Source: Spirochaetaceae bacterium
Lineage (GTDB): Bacteria; Spirochaetota; Spirochaetia; Treponematales; Rectinemataceae
Length of the DNA: 59,222 bases
Assembly (NCBI GenBank): GCA_003452735.1
Contig: DMNL01000175.1
Location: forward strand, 1 to 59,222
Direction: 5' to 3'
The notes below the pieces were generated by a model. That model was given only the letters and a program-made list of their open reading frames with translations. It was not told where the DNA came from and made no database searches. Positions 1 through 9,152 of this stretch are shown piece after piece. Numbering within the stretch: position 1 is the stretch's first letter; each line of letters starts with the position of its first letter. The translations under genes and the position numbers were made by a program.

Positions 1-38
1 TATATCCCGAGTTAAGGGTTAGTGGATCGGCAGGAGAG
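1..38 (+). repeat. Direct repeat copy 1 (pairs with 1603-1640)
   Basis: Matches 1603-1640 at 36 of 38 bases, offset exactly 1602 nt (534 codons), so both copies are in the same reading frame and encode YPELRVSGSAGE. The two differences (AGT/AGC and GCA/GCG) are synonymous. The window edge hides whether similarity extends further left. Confidence 0.9.
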
Positions 39-3000
39 GGAGGGTTACGATTTGAGCAGCTAGAGGTAATAGGGGAAGGGTATGGATTTAAGGGGTCTAT
101 AGATCTCAAGGAAGAAGGGGGGAGGTATATATTTATTGGGAGTGGGAGGGGTGAAGGGGCCTTAGGGGAAGGTTCTGAGTACTCGATATGGGGAGGGGTT
201 AAGGGCAAGGGAGTAGAGTTGAGGGTAGGGGTACAAGGTTTAGAGGTAAGAGGGTATGAGGTAGAGGGATATGCTGATTTGATAGGGGAAGTGGACATAG
301 GGGAGTTATTGAAGGGGTCTTGGGAGGGGTTAGGGGACATAAGTGGGGAAGTAGCGATAGGTTTGAGGGGTTCTGGGTTAAGTGTAGTGGAGCAACGTTT
401 TAAGGTGAGCAAGCGAGGGAGTAGGATAGAGTGTGAGAGGGAAGGGGGAGGTGGTTTAGTTAGGGGTTGGTATGAGAGTGGGGAGTGGGGTTTAGAGGGG
501 GTATTTGAAGGGTACAGGGCTGGGGAGGACATAGGGGTAGGAGGGGTATGGGGTAATTTAGTAAGGGGTAGTGAGGTAAGTGGTAAGGTAGAGGTAGGGG
601 GTAAGGGTAAGGAGCTAGTTGGGTATGAGGTAGATTTAGGGATTGAAATAGGGGAGGGTATAGAGATATTTGGTAAAGGGGTAGGTGGAATAGGAGTAAG
701 GCTTAAGGGGGTAGGGGATATAGGCAGGTATATAGGGGAGGTTAGTGTAGTTAAGGGTGGGGGTAAGGTGAGGTATGAGGGGGAGGTAGGGTATGAGGGT
801 ATAAGGTTAGTAGGCAGGTATGAGGTGAGTGGAGAGGGTATAGGGATAAGAGGGGAGGTAAGAGGAGGTGGGGGGGCATATGAGATAGGGGTAGAGGGAG
901 GGGGAGTGAAGGGTATAGGGGTAGGGGCAGGTATTTGTAAAGTTAAGGTAGGGGAAGAAAGTTATGAGGTAAGGTATGAGGGGGTTATAGGGGGAGGGGA
1001 AGTGAAGTTAGGGGGTAGTATAGGTAAGTTAGGAGGTTATGAGGGGGTTGTGGAGTTAGAGGGGGTAGGGATAGGTAAGGTGATGGAGGCCATAGGGGTA
1101 AGAGGAGTAGAAGGTAAGGTTAGGGGGCGGATATATGGGTTAGAGAGGGGAGGGAAGATATCTTGGAGTATAAGTGGGTTAGGGTATGAGGGGGAGGTGA
1201 TGGGTATAGGGGTAGGGATAAGAGGAGAAGGGGTAGGGGATGAGAAGGGATATGAGATAAAGGGGTTGGAGGTAAGTATAGGTAGTTATGATATAGGGTT
1301 GAGGGGTAAGGGGATATATGGGGGGGAGTTATTTTCTGGGGAGGTTAGTGGAGGGGGGATGAGGTATGAGGTGAGGGTAGGGATAAGGGGTGGAGAGGTA
1401 AGAGTAGAGGTAGGGAAGGAGTGTAGTGGGGTATTTGAGGTATCTGGGGGTCGTGTAGGGGGGGAGGTAGGGATGGATAATTTTGGTATAGGGATAGGGG
1501 ATGGGGTAATGAGGTTAGGGGGCAAGGCTAGGGGTTGGTATGAGGGTGGGCATTGGGGGATAAGTTTAGATGGGATTAGTTTGAGGTATGAGGGAGAGGG
1601 GGTATATCCCGAGTTAAGGGTTAGCGGATCGGCGGGAGAGCAAGAAGCCAATCTCAATATAGATTATTTACAATATGCTGGACAATCGCTAAAAGGTTCA
1701 ATGGCTATCCAATATTCTTCGATAGCTAATCTACTAAAAGATACAAAAATAAATTATTCATTCCTGAGCATTGAAACTAATAGGCCAATCCTAGAAGGAA
1801 GGATTGTAGCTCTAGACAACAACCTTGAAGTTTCAATTATCGCATCATCAATTCCATTGGAAGAAATATTGCCATCTACTCTTAATATTTCTGGAGATAT
1901 AGAGTTAAAGGGAAGTGCAACCATTTTAATATCAGGTAAAAAGTTCAATCTTTCTGATATATCTTATCTGGGTCTGCAATTCAACACTAGAAAAGCAGAA
2001 ATGAAAGGAATATCTTTTTCAGCTTCGGCTGTAATAAAGCTTAAGGGTTCTGCTTTATCTTTGGAATCTGGATTTTTCTCTTATCAGAACTATAGATTTG
2101 AAAATATAAATGCTGAATACGATATAGATACAAAACAAGTCACCTATGATCTGAATTCTAAGATAGTAATTGGTAAACAATTGCTAAGCGCTAGGTTGAA
2201 AGGCATAGGCGAAAATGTGGATGACTCTATATTTAAACCAGATATGGCTCAGAATTTTAATATTATCGGGGATATAATTGAAGCAAAATTCGGATCTAGA
2301 GCTATAGATCCACTAACCTACTCAATTTCTTATTTGGAACACAACCTACAGATTCATCTAAGCCAAGCAAACGGGGACAGCATCGATGCCTCGATAAATA
2401 ATATGACAGATTTTGATCTTGTCTTAAATGATTTATTTAAGGTCAAAGGAAAAGCTAGTGGTAAAATCCAAGCAAACGAAGTATCAGCTGACATTGTTTT
2501 GGAGAAAATTGATTTAACATCGCTAGGAGCTTTGATCTCAAAAGATATTTTACGAGATATCTCGGGAGACGCATCGGCTGTATTGCATCTCTCTGGAGAT
2601 ATATCAGACCCTAGAATTGAAGGCAGAATCTTATTCAGCAATTTTATTATCGATCCGAATCTATATGTTCTAGAAAAAATGGGACCTTTCAATGCAGAAA
2701 TTACTATAAGTGATGGGGTAGTGGAATTAAGTCCAACAATTGTGAATATTGGAACTGGCGATATTTCCCTTGCTGCGACTGCGAACCTTGCTAGATGGCA
2801 ACTCAGCGATATCAAAGTCTTTTTTTCAACTCTTGAGAAAGCTTCTATGCGCTTAAAAGGAACTATTGGTGGGTTGAATACTGATGGCATTTGGATTAAA
2901 GGCGATATAAAAGCAGCAATATCTTCGGATTTTGTCGAAATTGGCGGGAATATACTTCTAGATAATGGGACACTTGAAGTTGATCCTAATGGTTTTGTTT

Positions 3001-3905
3001 TCTCAGAAAACACCCAATCTCCAGTTTCGCCTCTTTATCTCAATTTAATTGTTACATTTGGAAAAAATGTCCAAATGTATATACCCAACAAGGATATATC
3101 ACTTATTAAAGGTACTATATCTCCTACTTCGACTTTGAAAGTGCAATACGATCAGGCAAAAGGAGATCTTGCTGTAAATGGTAGCATTGAGCTTCGTTCG
3201 GGATACATATATTATCTCCTGAGAGATTTCTTTATAAAAGAGTGCACAATAGAACTCTCAGAAAACCAATCCAAATTCAATCCAGTTATGACTGTCATTG
3301 CTGAGTTGATGGAGCCCAGCAAGGATGGAATGATCAAAATAACGCTTTCAGCCAACAAATCTCCTATAGATAACTTCAATCCAGTATTGTCTTCGGTGCC
3401 TCCAAAAAGCCAAATCGAGCTTCTTGCTCTTCTTGGTGGTGGATTAGCACTTTCAGAGTTAGCAGAGAATACTCCTCTTACATTGAAAGAAGCAGTAATC
3501 GCAAGCTCCGAGTTTCTTACACATAATTTGGTTTTTAGATCATTCGAGCAACGAGTTCAAAAGGCTTTAGGCCTTGATGTTCTTTACCTGCAGTCATCTT
3601 TTATTCAGCGTTGGCTTCTAGATATAACAGATGAGGCCCATAAGGATCAGACTAATTTATCGAAGTATCTAATTGGAACAGGGCTTTTTGGAGGAAAATA
3701 TATAACCGATTCAGCTTTTGCGCATTTTTCTCTTAGGATAGAGCAGAACCCGCTTGAGAAAACTGGATTTTTACAATTAAATCCAGAAATTGGGCTCGAA
3801 CTGCAATCTCCATTTGGTCTTTTGAAATGGAGTATGTCGTTTGGTAAAGAAGGCATGCCCTTAAATAACCAAGACCTTAGTTTGAGTTGGCGTATCAATT
3901 TTTGA
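1..3905 (+). CDS. tamB: TamB-like translocation/assembly module protein (DUF490), 5' truncated by window edge
   Basis: About 1,300 codons are visible; the frame (first full codon at base 3) is open to the left edge, so the true start lies outside and the TTG at 219 is only an internal codon. The C-terminal ~250 residues carry the TamB/DUF490 hallmark: beta-rich repeats, then a segment ending in SSVPPKSQIELLALLGGG. TamB proteins are long beta-taco proteins spanning the periplasm, implicated in phospholipid transport or in outer-membrane protein assembly with a BamA-family partner. bamA follows 18 bases after the stop, which fits. Residues encoded before about base 1640 are very different in composition (Gly, Glu, Val, Arg, Ile, Tyr; no Thr, and Pro only in the repeated YPEL motif) because the coding strand almost lacks C; after 1640 codon use is ordinary. 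Family call is firm for the C-terminus, inferred for the N-terminal part. Confidence 0.85.
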   Translation, partial: YPELRVSGSAGEGGLRFEQLEVIGEGYGFKGSIDLKEEGGRYIFIGSGRGEGALGEGSEYSIWGGVKGKGVELRVGVQGLEVRGYEVEGYADLIGEVDIGELLKGSWEGLGDISGEVAIGLRGSGLSVVEQRFKVSKRGSRIECEREGGGGLVRGWYESGEWGLEGVFEGYRAGEDIGVGGVWGNLVRGSEVSGKVEVGGKGKELVGYEVDLGIEIGEGIEIFGKGVGGIGVRLKGVGDIGRYIGEVSVVKGGGKVRYEGEVGYEGIRLVGRYEVSGEGIGIRGEVRGGGGAYEIGVEGGGVKGIGVGAGICKVKVGEESYEVRYEGVIGGGEVKLGGSIGKLGGYEGVVELEGVGIGKVMEAIGVRGVEGKVRGRIYGLERGGKISWSISGLGYEGEVMGIGVGIRGEGVGDEKGYEIKGLEVSIGSYDIGLRGKGIYGGELFSGEVSGGGMRYEVRVGIRGGEVRVEVGKECSGVFEVSGGRVGGEVGMDNFGIGIGDGVMRLGGKARGWYEGGHWGISLDGISLRYEGEGVYPELRVSGSAGEQEANLNIDYLQYAGQSLKGSMAIQYSSIANLLKDTKINYSFLSIETNRPILEGRIVALDNNLEVSIIASSIPLEEILPSTLNISGDIELKGSATILISGKKFNLSDISYLGLQFNTRKAEMKGISFSASAVIKLKGSALSLESGFFSYQNYRFENINAEYDIDTKQVTYDLNSKIVIGKQLLSARLKGIGENVDDSIFKPDMAQNFNIIGDIIEAKFGSRAIDPLTYSISYLEHNLQIHLSQANGDSIDASINNMTDFDLVLNDLFKVKGKASGKIQANEVSADIVLEKIDLTSLGALISKDILRDISGDASAVLHLSGDISDPRIEGRILFSNFIIDPNLYVLEKMGPFNAEITISDGVVELSPTIVNIGTGDISLAATANLARWQLSDIKVFFSTLEKASMRLKGTIGGLNTDGIWIKGDIKAAISSDFVEIGGNILLDNGTLEVDPNGFVFSENTQSPVSPLYLNLIVTFGKNVQMYIPNKDISLIKGTISPTSTLKVQYDQAKGDLAVNGSIELRSGYIYYLLRDFFIKECTIELSENQSKFNPVMTVIAELMEPSKDGMIKITLSANKSPIDNFNPVLSSVPPKSQIELLALLGGGLALSELAENTPLTLKEAVIASSEFLTHNLVFRSFEQRVQKALGLDVLYLQSSFIQRWLLDITDEAHKDQTNLSKYLIGTGLFGGKYITDSAFAHFSLRIEQNPLEKTGFLQLNPEIGLELQSPFGLLKWSMSFGKEGMPLNNQDLSLSWRINF
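1603..1640 (+). repeat. Direct repeat copy 2 at the composition boundary
   Basis: Second copy of the 38-base in-frame repeat. It sits exactly where the C-poor block ends: the bases after GGAGAG turn at once into normal AT-rich, C-containing coding sequence. Confidence 0.9.
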
Positions 3906-3923
3906 GAAAATACAGGAGCAGCA

Positions 3924-6476
3924 ATGAAATATTCGAATAGGCTTTTCATCTCAATCATAATGATTTTTTGTGCTTTTCAAATAATTTGCGCTCAGACTTC
4001 GACAGAAGAGCTTCCTCACCAAGATAATTCTCAGGATTGGTTTTGGAATAAAAAAATAGCTGGATTCAAATGGGATGGATTACACTATGCAAACCGCAAT
4101 GATCTCGATTCCATGCTGCGTGGCTACATAGGGACATTTTTTACTGAGAATATTTGGATAGAAATTCAAGCAAAGCTCTATGCGCTAGATTGGTTTGAGA
4201 GCATTGAATCTATCGCATTACCAGCTGGAGATGAAGAAGATAGAATAATAATTAAATTCATAGTGATCGAAAAGCCATCTATCAGCTCTATAAAAGTCAT
4301 TGGAAACAGTTCTATCAGAACGTCGGAATTACTCGATGTCGCTTCTTCGAAAACCGGTGCAATTTTTAATGAAGATAAAGCAAAGGCTGATGCACTTGCG
4401 ATCCAAAAATTCTACCTACAGAAGGGTTTCCCCGATGCAAAAGTGGAATATGAAAAAAATCCTGCTGCAGGAAATCCTAACCTAATAGTGTTGACATTCA
4501 AGGTAACCGAAGGAACAGCTGTTGTTGTTAGAAAGATCGCATTCTCAGGTAATTCTGCATTTTCTTCTCAGACTCTCAAAGGCCAGGTAACACTTAAAGA
4601 AGCTGGGCTTTTTCAGAAAGGAGCATACGAAGAATCAAAGCTGGCTGAAAGCCGAACAGCTTTAGAAGATTATTATGCATCTAAGGGATATGTAGATGCT
4701 AAAGTCATAGATGTAATCAAGAATTATTCCAAAGATGAAAAAAGTCAGAAAAACTATATAGACATAACTTTTGTTATAGCCGAAGGCAAGCAATGGAGAT
4801 TAGGTGATATTGTCTTTGAAGGCAATAGTATATTTTCTACATCTCGCCTTGCTTCTTTGATATCTCTAAAACAGAATGAACCCATAAATCTGAAGCGCCT
4901 TCTTACTGACAAACAAAAAATAGACGATCTATATTATGAATCCGGCTATATTTTCAATAATATAACAATGACTGAAGTTCGAGATGAACAGACTGGAAAA
5001 ATTTCATTCAAGATCTCGATCATCGAAAGGGATAGGGCTCATATAGAGAGTATTACCTTCAAGGGCAATACAAAGACAAAGGATTATGTCATTGCAAGAG
5101 AAATACCGCTTGAAGCTGGTGAAGTATTTTCAAAGACAAAGATCATCGATGGACTACGAAATCTATATAGCCTTCAATACTTCTCATCTATCGAGCCTGA
5201 GATTCATCAAGGAAGTGTAATAGACTTGATGGATCTGGTTATAAATGTAGAAGAAATGAGCACATCTCAAATACAATTTGGTCTTACGCTATCTGGGCTT
5301 GGACAACAAACTGCTTTTCCTATCTCAGGATTTGTAAAATTTAGCGACTTGAATCTTGGGGGCACGGGAAAGAACCTTCAGGTCAATATGACACTTTCTC
5401 CAGATGAACAAAGCCTAGAGACTTCATTTGGTCAGAGCTGGCTTTTTAATAAGCGAATATCTCAGAGTCTTAGCTTCAATATAGCGCATTCAATCCTTCA
5501 GACTGCACAAGATTCTATAGCTCCTATTTTCTCTGAGGAAGACATTCCAGATCCGTTTATTGCGCTTGGAAGTGGATCAAATGAATGGGATGGCCTTCTT
5601 TCATCGGTTTCAGATACTTACTTGATGGATTACGATGATTATGCTTTCAGCCTTGGGTATTCGATGGGCTATGTTCATAAAATATCGCAAGGGGATGTGG
5701 GAATTTCTGGGGGTGTTTCTTCAGGCTTAGATATGTCTTCCTATGACAGCGCCAAATATCGCCCTTACGAAAAAGAAATGCGCGACTATAATGGTCAATG
5801 GGTATTAAAAAATTCTATTTTTGGTCGGGTATATCTGAATAAGTTGGATTATTGGTATAACCCTGGGAAAGGATACTTTTTAAGTGAACGTCTCGCTTAC
5901 ACAGGGTTATTGCCAATAGAACGTCAATTCTATATCAGATCTGATACGCGTGCAGAATTATATGCAACACTTTTTTCCATTCCTTTCTCAAGTACTTGGA
6001 TATTCTCACCAGTTCTCGGTATTCATAGTGGAGTTCAGGCACTTTTCCCTCAACCATGGAATTCGCTAAAAGTTACAAAAGACTGGGTATATATTGATGG
6101 CACATTCAATATGAGAGGTTGGAAATCTTTATACAACGGACACGGAATCCTTGTATGGGAAAACTGGCTAGAGCTACATCTTCCTCTAGTTCCTCAGATC
6201 CTAAGCTTAGACGGATTTTTTGACGCTGGAGCAATGATGACTGAGAACGGTTGGCTTGATATGACTTTTGATTCACCAGTCTCTACAAATAGTGATACTT
6301 TAGGATGGAATAATTTTGCCTTCTCTGTTGGCTTTGGGGCTAGATTTATAATTCCTCAGTTTCCTTTTAGATTCTATCTTGCTAAGCGTTTTGTATATGA
6401 TGGTTCTAAAGTCGAATGGAAGACTAAAGGAGGTTCCTTCGATTTTGTTTTGAGCATTACGCAACCGCTCTATTGA
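3924..6476 (+). CDS. bamA: BamA-family outer-membrane assembly factor
   Basis: 850 residues. The ATG is preceded by an AGGAG ribosome site and lies 18 bases after tamB. Residues 1-23 form a signal peptide ending near CAQ. Repeated POTRA-type segments occupy about residues 60-450 (for example ITFKGNTKTKDYVIAREIPL). The C-terminal ~400 residues look like a transmembrane beta-barrel with many aromatic girdle residues, an MRGW motif where BamA proteins carry the (V/I)RGF loop-6 motif, and an aromatic last residue (Tyr). BamA folds and inserts outer-membrane proteins. With tamB upstream and mutS downstream this matches the Treponema arrangement as I remember it, but without the skp/ompH-like gene that sits between bamA and mutS there. 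Strong call. Confidence 0.95.
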   Translation: MKYSNRLFISIIMIFCAFQIICAQTSTEELPHQDNSQDWFWNKKIAGFKWDGLHYANRNDLDSMLRGYIGTFFTENIWIEIQAKLYALDWFESIESIALPAGDEEDRIIIKFIVIEKPSISSIKVIGNSSIRTSELLDVASSKTGAIFNEDKAKADALAIQKFYLQKGFPDAKVEYEKNPAAGNPNLIVLTFKVTEGTAVVVRKIAFSGNSAFSSQTLKGQVTLKEAGLFQKGAYEESKLAESRTALEDYYASKGYVDAKVIDVIKNYSKDEKSQKNYIDITFVIAEGKQWRLGDIVFEGNSIFSTSRLASLISLKQNEPINLKRLLTDKQKIDDLYYESGYIFNNITMTEVRDEQTGKISFKISIIERDRAHIESITFKGNTKTKDYVIAREIPLEAGEVFSKTKIIDGLRNLYSLQYFSSIEPEIHQGSVIDLMDLVINVEEMSTSQIQFGLTLSGLGQQTAFPISGFVKFSDLNLGGTGKNLQVNMTLSPDEQSLETSFGQSWLFNKRISQSLSFNIAHSILQTAQDSIAPIFSEEDIPDPFIALGSGSNEWDGLLSSVSDTYLMDYDDYAFSLGYSMGYVHKISQGDVGISGGVSSGLDMSSYDSAKYRPYEKEMRDYNGQWVLKNSIFGRVYLNKLDYWYNPGKGYFLSERLAYTGLLPIERQFYIRSDTRAELYATLFSIPFSSTWIFSPVLGIHSGVQALFPQPWNSLKVTKDWVYIDGTFNMRGWKSLYNGHGILVWENWLELHLPLVPQILSLDGFFDAGAMMTENGWLDMTFDSPVSTNSDTLGWNNFAFSVGFGARFIIPQFPFRFYLAKRFVYDGSKVEWKTKGGSFDFVLSITQPLY

Positions 6477-6512
6477 TTCATAAAGAATTCATATGGAGGT
6501 CTATACAATAAG

Positions 6513-6549
6513 GCTGCTTCTTGTACTATGAAAAGCAGCTCTCTATAAT
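6513..6549 (+). promoter_or_regulatory. Candidate mutS promoter overlapping a hairpin
   Basis: TTGTAC (6521-6526), 17-base spacer, consensus TATAAT (6544-6549). The predicted start of transcription falls at about 6556, the mutS ATG, and no ribosome-binding site is visible. A 7-bp inverted repeat (GCTGCTT 6513-6519 / AAGCAGC 6533-6539) overlaps the spacer. Pattern evidence only. Confidence 0.35.
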
Positions 6550-6555
6550 GTCTTC

Positions 6556-9144
6556 ATGTCTTCTAAATCAGACTCGATGCTCGATCAATATCGCAGAATA
6601 AAGGCTAAGCATCGCGATGAAATTCTCTTTTTTAGATTGGGCGATTTTTACGAAATGTTCAATGAAGACGCTCAAGAAGCGAGTGCAATTCTCGATCTGA
6701 CTTTAACCAAGCGGCAAGGCCTTCCTATGTGTGGAATACCTTATCATGCTGCCAAAGCCTATATTGCTCGACTTCTTAAGGCTGGTAAAAAGGTAGCAAT
6801 TTGCGAACAAAAGGCACTTTCTAATAATAAGCGCGGTCTTATGGATCGCGAAGTTGTAGAAGTGATTACACCAGGTACCGCATTAGAAGATGATTATCTA
6901 GAACAGGGTACAAATAACTATTTAGCAGACATCTGTATAATTGATCAAAGCCTTTGTTTTGCTTACTTAGATGTATCCACAGGCGAATTTAGAGCTTTTT
7001 CTTTGGCCTTCAAGAGAGAAATGGTAGCAGAGACAATAAGAGCCGAATTATATCGTTTGTCACCTCGTGAGATTTTAGTTCAGCAATCTATTCTTGATCA
7101 ACCCAAGCTTTTTCAGGTTATACGTGAGTGTGGCTCAATCATAGAAGCCCAGCCGGACTGGGTCTATGATATTTCGCACTCACTCGACTTGCTTAAGAAA
7201 AAATTCGGCATTGTATCTCTAAAGGGTTTCGGTTTTGAGGATAATGCTCCTGAAATCGCAGCCGCAGGTAATTTACTTGAATATGTACAGGAAATGATAC
7301 GTAAAAATTGCCCTCATATTCGAGCCTTGCTCCCCTATGAAGAAAAAGAATACGTGCTTTTAGATGAAGCCACAAAGAGAAACTTGGAACTTGTAAAGAA
7401 TCTTAGTGATTCTAGCAAGAGAGATACTCTTATTGAGGTAATAGATAAAACCAAAACAGCGGGCGGAGCTCGTCTTCTGCGCCAATGGCTCTTTCAACCT
7501 CTCAGAATTCGCGAGAAAATCGAAGAACGCTTAGAAGCAATTTCGTTTTTATACCATAATCAAATATTACTGACAGATATAAGAAAATTACTTTATGGCA
7601 TTCTCGATATAGAGAGATTGATATCTCGTCTTGCTGTCGATAAGGCTCATGCTAGAGATCTAAGAGCTATTCATGATTCAATCAATATTGGAATAAACCT
7701 TTTTGCTCTGATAGCATCTGCTCAAGCTCCTTTCGAACTAACTTCAAGGATGAGCAAGGAGCAACTTGAAGCTTGTAAGCATGTTATCGATACTATAGAA
7801 AAAACTATCTTGGAAGAGCCATCTATTTTGTTGACAGAAGGCAATATTATAAGGGATGGTTACGACAAAGAGCTTGACGATCTGAGAAATCTGCATAAGA
7901 ACACTCAGAAAGTACTTGAAGACTACCTTAAAGATGAGAAAAAGCGTACAGGGATTCAAAATCTACGGATAAGATATAATAGAATAATTGGTTATTACAT
8001 TGAAGTGACAAAAGGAAATCTTGCGAATGTTCCTTCTCATTTCATTCGCAGACAATCTCTAGTTGGCGCAGAACGATATACTACCGATCGATTAGCAGAA
8101 CTAGAGAGCAAGATCAATGGAGCGCAGGAGCGCATTATTGATATCGAGAAGAATATTTTTATCGAGATAAGAGATAGCCTGAAACAATTTATCCCTGCGC
8201 TGCTAGAATGCGCCTCAGAAATATCAAGGATAGACTGCTTGGCATCACTTGCTCAGACTGCAACTGAGCAAGGTTTTACAAAACCTCAAATTGAAGAAGA
8301 AGAAGATATAGAGATAATAAATGGCCGACATCCTGTAGTAGAAATCTGTTTGCCTTATGGAGATTTTGTACCAAATTCAATTAGCCTTTCAAGAAAGAGC
8401 AACTGGTTTATATTGATAACAGGTCCTAATATGGCTGGTAAATCTACTGTGCTTCGGCAAACGGCGCTTATTGTGCTTCTTGCTCACATGGGCAGTTTTG
8501 TACCAGCTGAATCGGCAAAGATAGGGCTCGTAGACAAGATTTACTGTCGTGTAGGAGCGCAGGACAATCTAGCTAGAGGTGAGAGCACTTTTCTGGTTGA
8601 AATGCATGAGACCGCTTTTATACTCAACACCGCGACTGAGAAAAGCCTTGTGATTATGGATGAAGTAGGTAGGGGAACAGGGACTCTGGATGGAGTATCG
8701 ATAGCTTGGGCGGTAAGTGAGTACCTTATAAAGAGAATCAGCTGCAGAACACTTTTTGCAACGCATTATCATGAGCTTACAACTATGGCAATTCCAGGGA
8801 TGCGCAACATGAGAATGGTTGCAACCGAACAAGATGGCAATATATCTTTTCCAAAAAGGCTCGAAGATGGTGCTTCAAGCGGTTCTTATGGCATACATGT
8901 TGCAAATCTTGCTGGATTGCCAAAAGAGGTTATCATAAGAGCTTCTGAAGTTGAATCACATTTTAATTCTATGGAGCAAGCATTAAAAGAAGAAAAACCC
9001 GAAGAAACCGCAGTTCCTTCTTATGAACTATTTAGCGCTGAAGATATTGTCATCGAAACATTGAAAAACATAGATCCAAACAATATTACACCAATTAAAG
9101 CTCTTCAAATTTTATCTGACCTCGTTGAGAGATTGAAGCAATGA
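6556..9144 (+). CDS. mutS: DNA mismatch repair protein MutS
   Basis: 862 residues, normal family length. The mismatch-recognition domain begins with FFRLGDFYEMF (the Phe-x-Glu mismatch wedge lies in DFYEMF). Connector, lever and clamp domains follow. The ATPase has Walker A GPNMAGKST at about 623-631 and Walker B VIMDEVGRGTG at about 698-708. MutS recognises base mismatches and starts mismatch repair; all key motifs are intact. An out-of-frame ATG lies 8 bases upstream, and the ATG at 6556 is the in-frame start. comF begins 9 bases after the stop. Confidence 0.97.
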   Translation: MSSKSDSMLDQYRRIKAKHRDEILFFRLGDFYEMFNEDAQEASAILDLTLTKRQGLPMCGIPYHAAKAYIARLLKAGKKVAICEQKALSNNKRGLMDREVVEVITPGTALEDDYLEQGTNNYLADICIIDQSLCFAYLDVSTGEFRAFSLAFKREMVAETIRAELYRLSPREILVQQSILDQPKLFQVIRECGSIIEAQPDWVYDISHSLDLLKKKFGIVSLKGFGFEDNAPEIAAAGNLLEYVQEMIRKNCPHIRALLPYEEKEYVLLDEATKRNLELVKNLSDSSKRDTLIEVIDKTKTAGGARLLRQWLFQPLRIREKIEERLEAISFLYHNQILLTDIRKLLYGILDIERLISRLAVDKAHARDLRAIHDSINIGINLFALIASAQAPFELTSRMSKEQLEACKHVIDTIEKTILEEPSILLTEGNIIRDGYDKELDDLRNLHKNTQKVLEDYLKDEKKRTGIQNLRIRYNRIIGYYIEVTKGNLANVPSHFIRRQSLVGAERYTTDRLAELESKINGAQERIIDIEKNIFIEIRDSLKQFIPALLECASEISRIDCLASLAQTATEQGFTKPQIEEEEDIEIINGRHPVVEICLPYGDFVPNSISLSRKSNWFILITGPNMAGKSTVLRQTALIVLLAHMGSFVPAESAKIGLVDKIYCRVGAQDNLARGESTFLVEMHETAFILNTATEKSLVIMDEVGRGTGTLDGVSIAWAVSEYLIKRISCRTLFATHYHELTTMAIPGMRNMRMVATEQDGNISFPKRLEDGASSGSYGIHVANLAGLPKEVIIRASEVESHFNSMEQALKEEKPEETAVPSYELFSAEDIVIETLKNIDPNNITPIKALQILSDLVERLKQ

Positions 9145-9152
9145 TATGAATA

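Larger units (their letters stand above)
1..1640 (+). other. Cytosine-depleted, guanine-rich coding block inside tamB
   Basis: By hand count, bases 421-1600 contain about 19 C (roughly 1.6%), and several complete 60-base stretches (for example 421-480, 541-600, 961-1080, 1201-1320, 1381-1440) contain none; G is over half. The first 420 bases are milder, about 7% C. The block is full of GGGGTA/GAGGTA/TATGAGG words. Stop triplets are frequent in the other + frames, but the tamB frame stays open, so this is translated sequence. Arg is nearly always AGG/AGA, Leu TTA/TTG, Ser AGT, Gly GGG/GGT. Composition returns abruptly to normal near 1640. Confidence 0.9.

Noticed and set aside
219..221. TTG as the start of the tamB-like gene
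   Set aside because: The frame is open without a stop from base 3, contains the same YPELRVSGSAGE motif at the edge, and no ribosome site precedes this TTG; the gene starts outside the window.
421..1600. Telomere-like or CRISPR-like repeat array
   Set aside because: GGGGTA/TTAGGG-like words recur but with no fixed period or spacers, and the stretch is one continuous coding frame.
1..1640. Diversity-generating retroelement variable region
   Set aside because: DGRs alter adenine positions in a short target next to a template repeat and reverse transcriptase; here C is depleted over >1.6 kb and no such genes are in view.
1286..1657. Pro/Ser/Thr-rich minus-strand ORF
   Set aside because: It is the mirror of the G-rich, C-poor tamB block; low complexity and no start signal.
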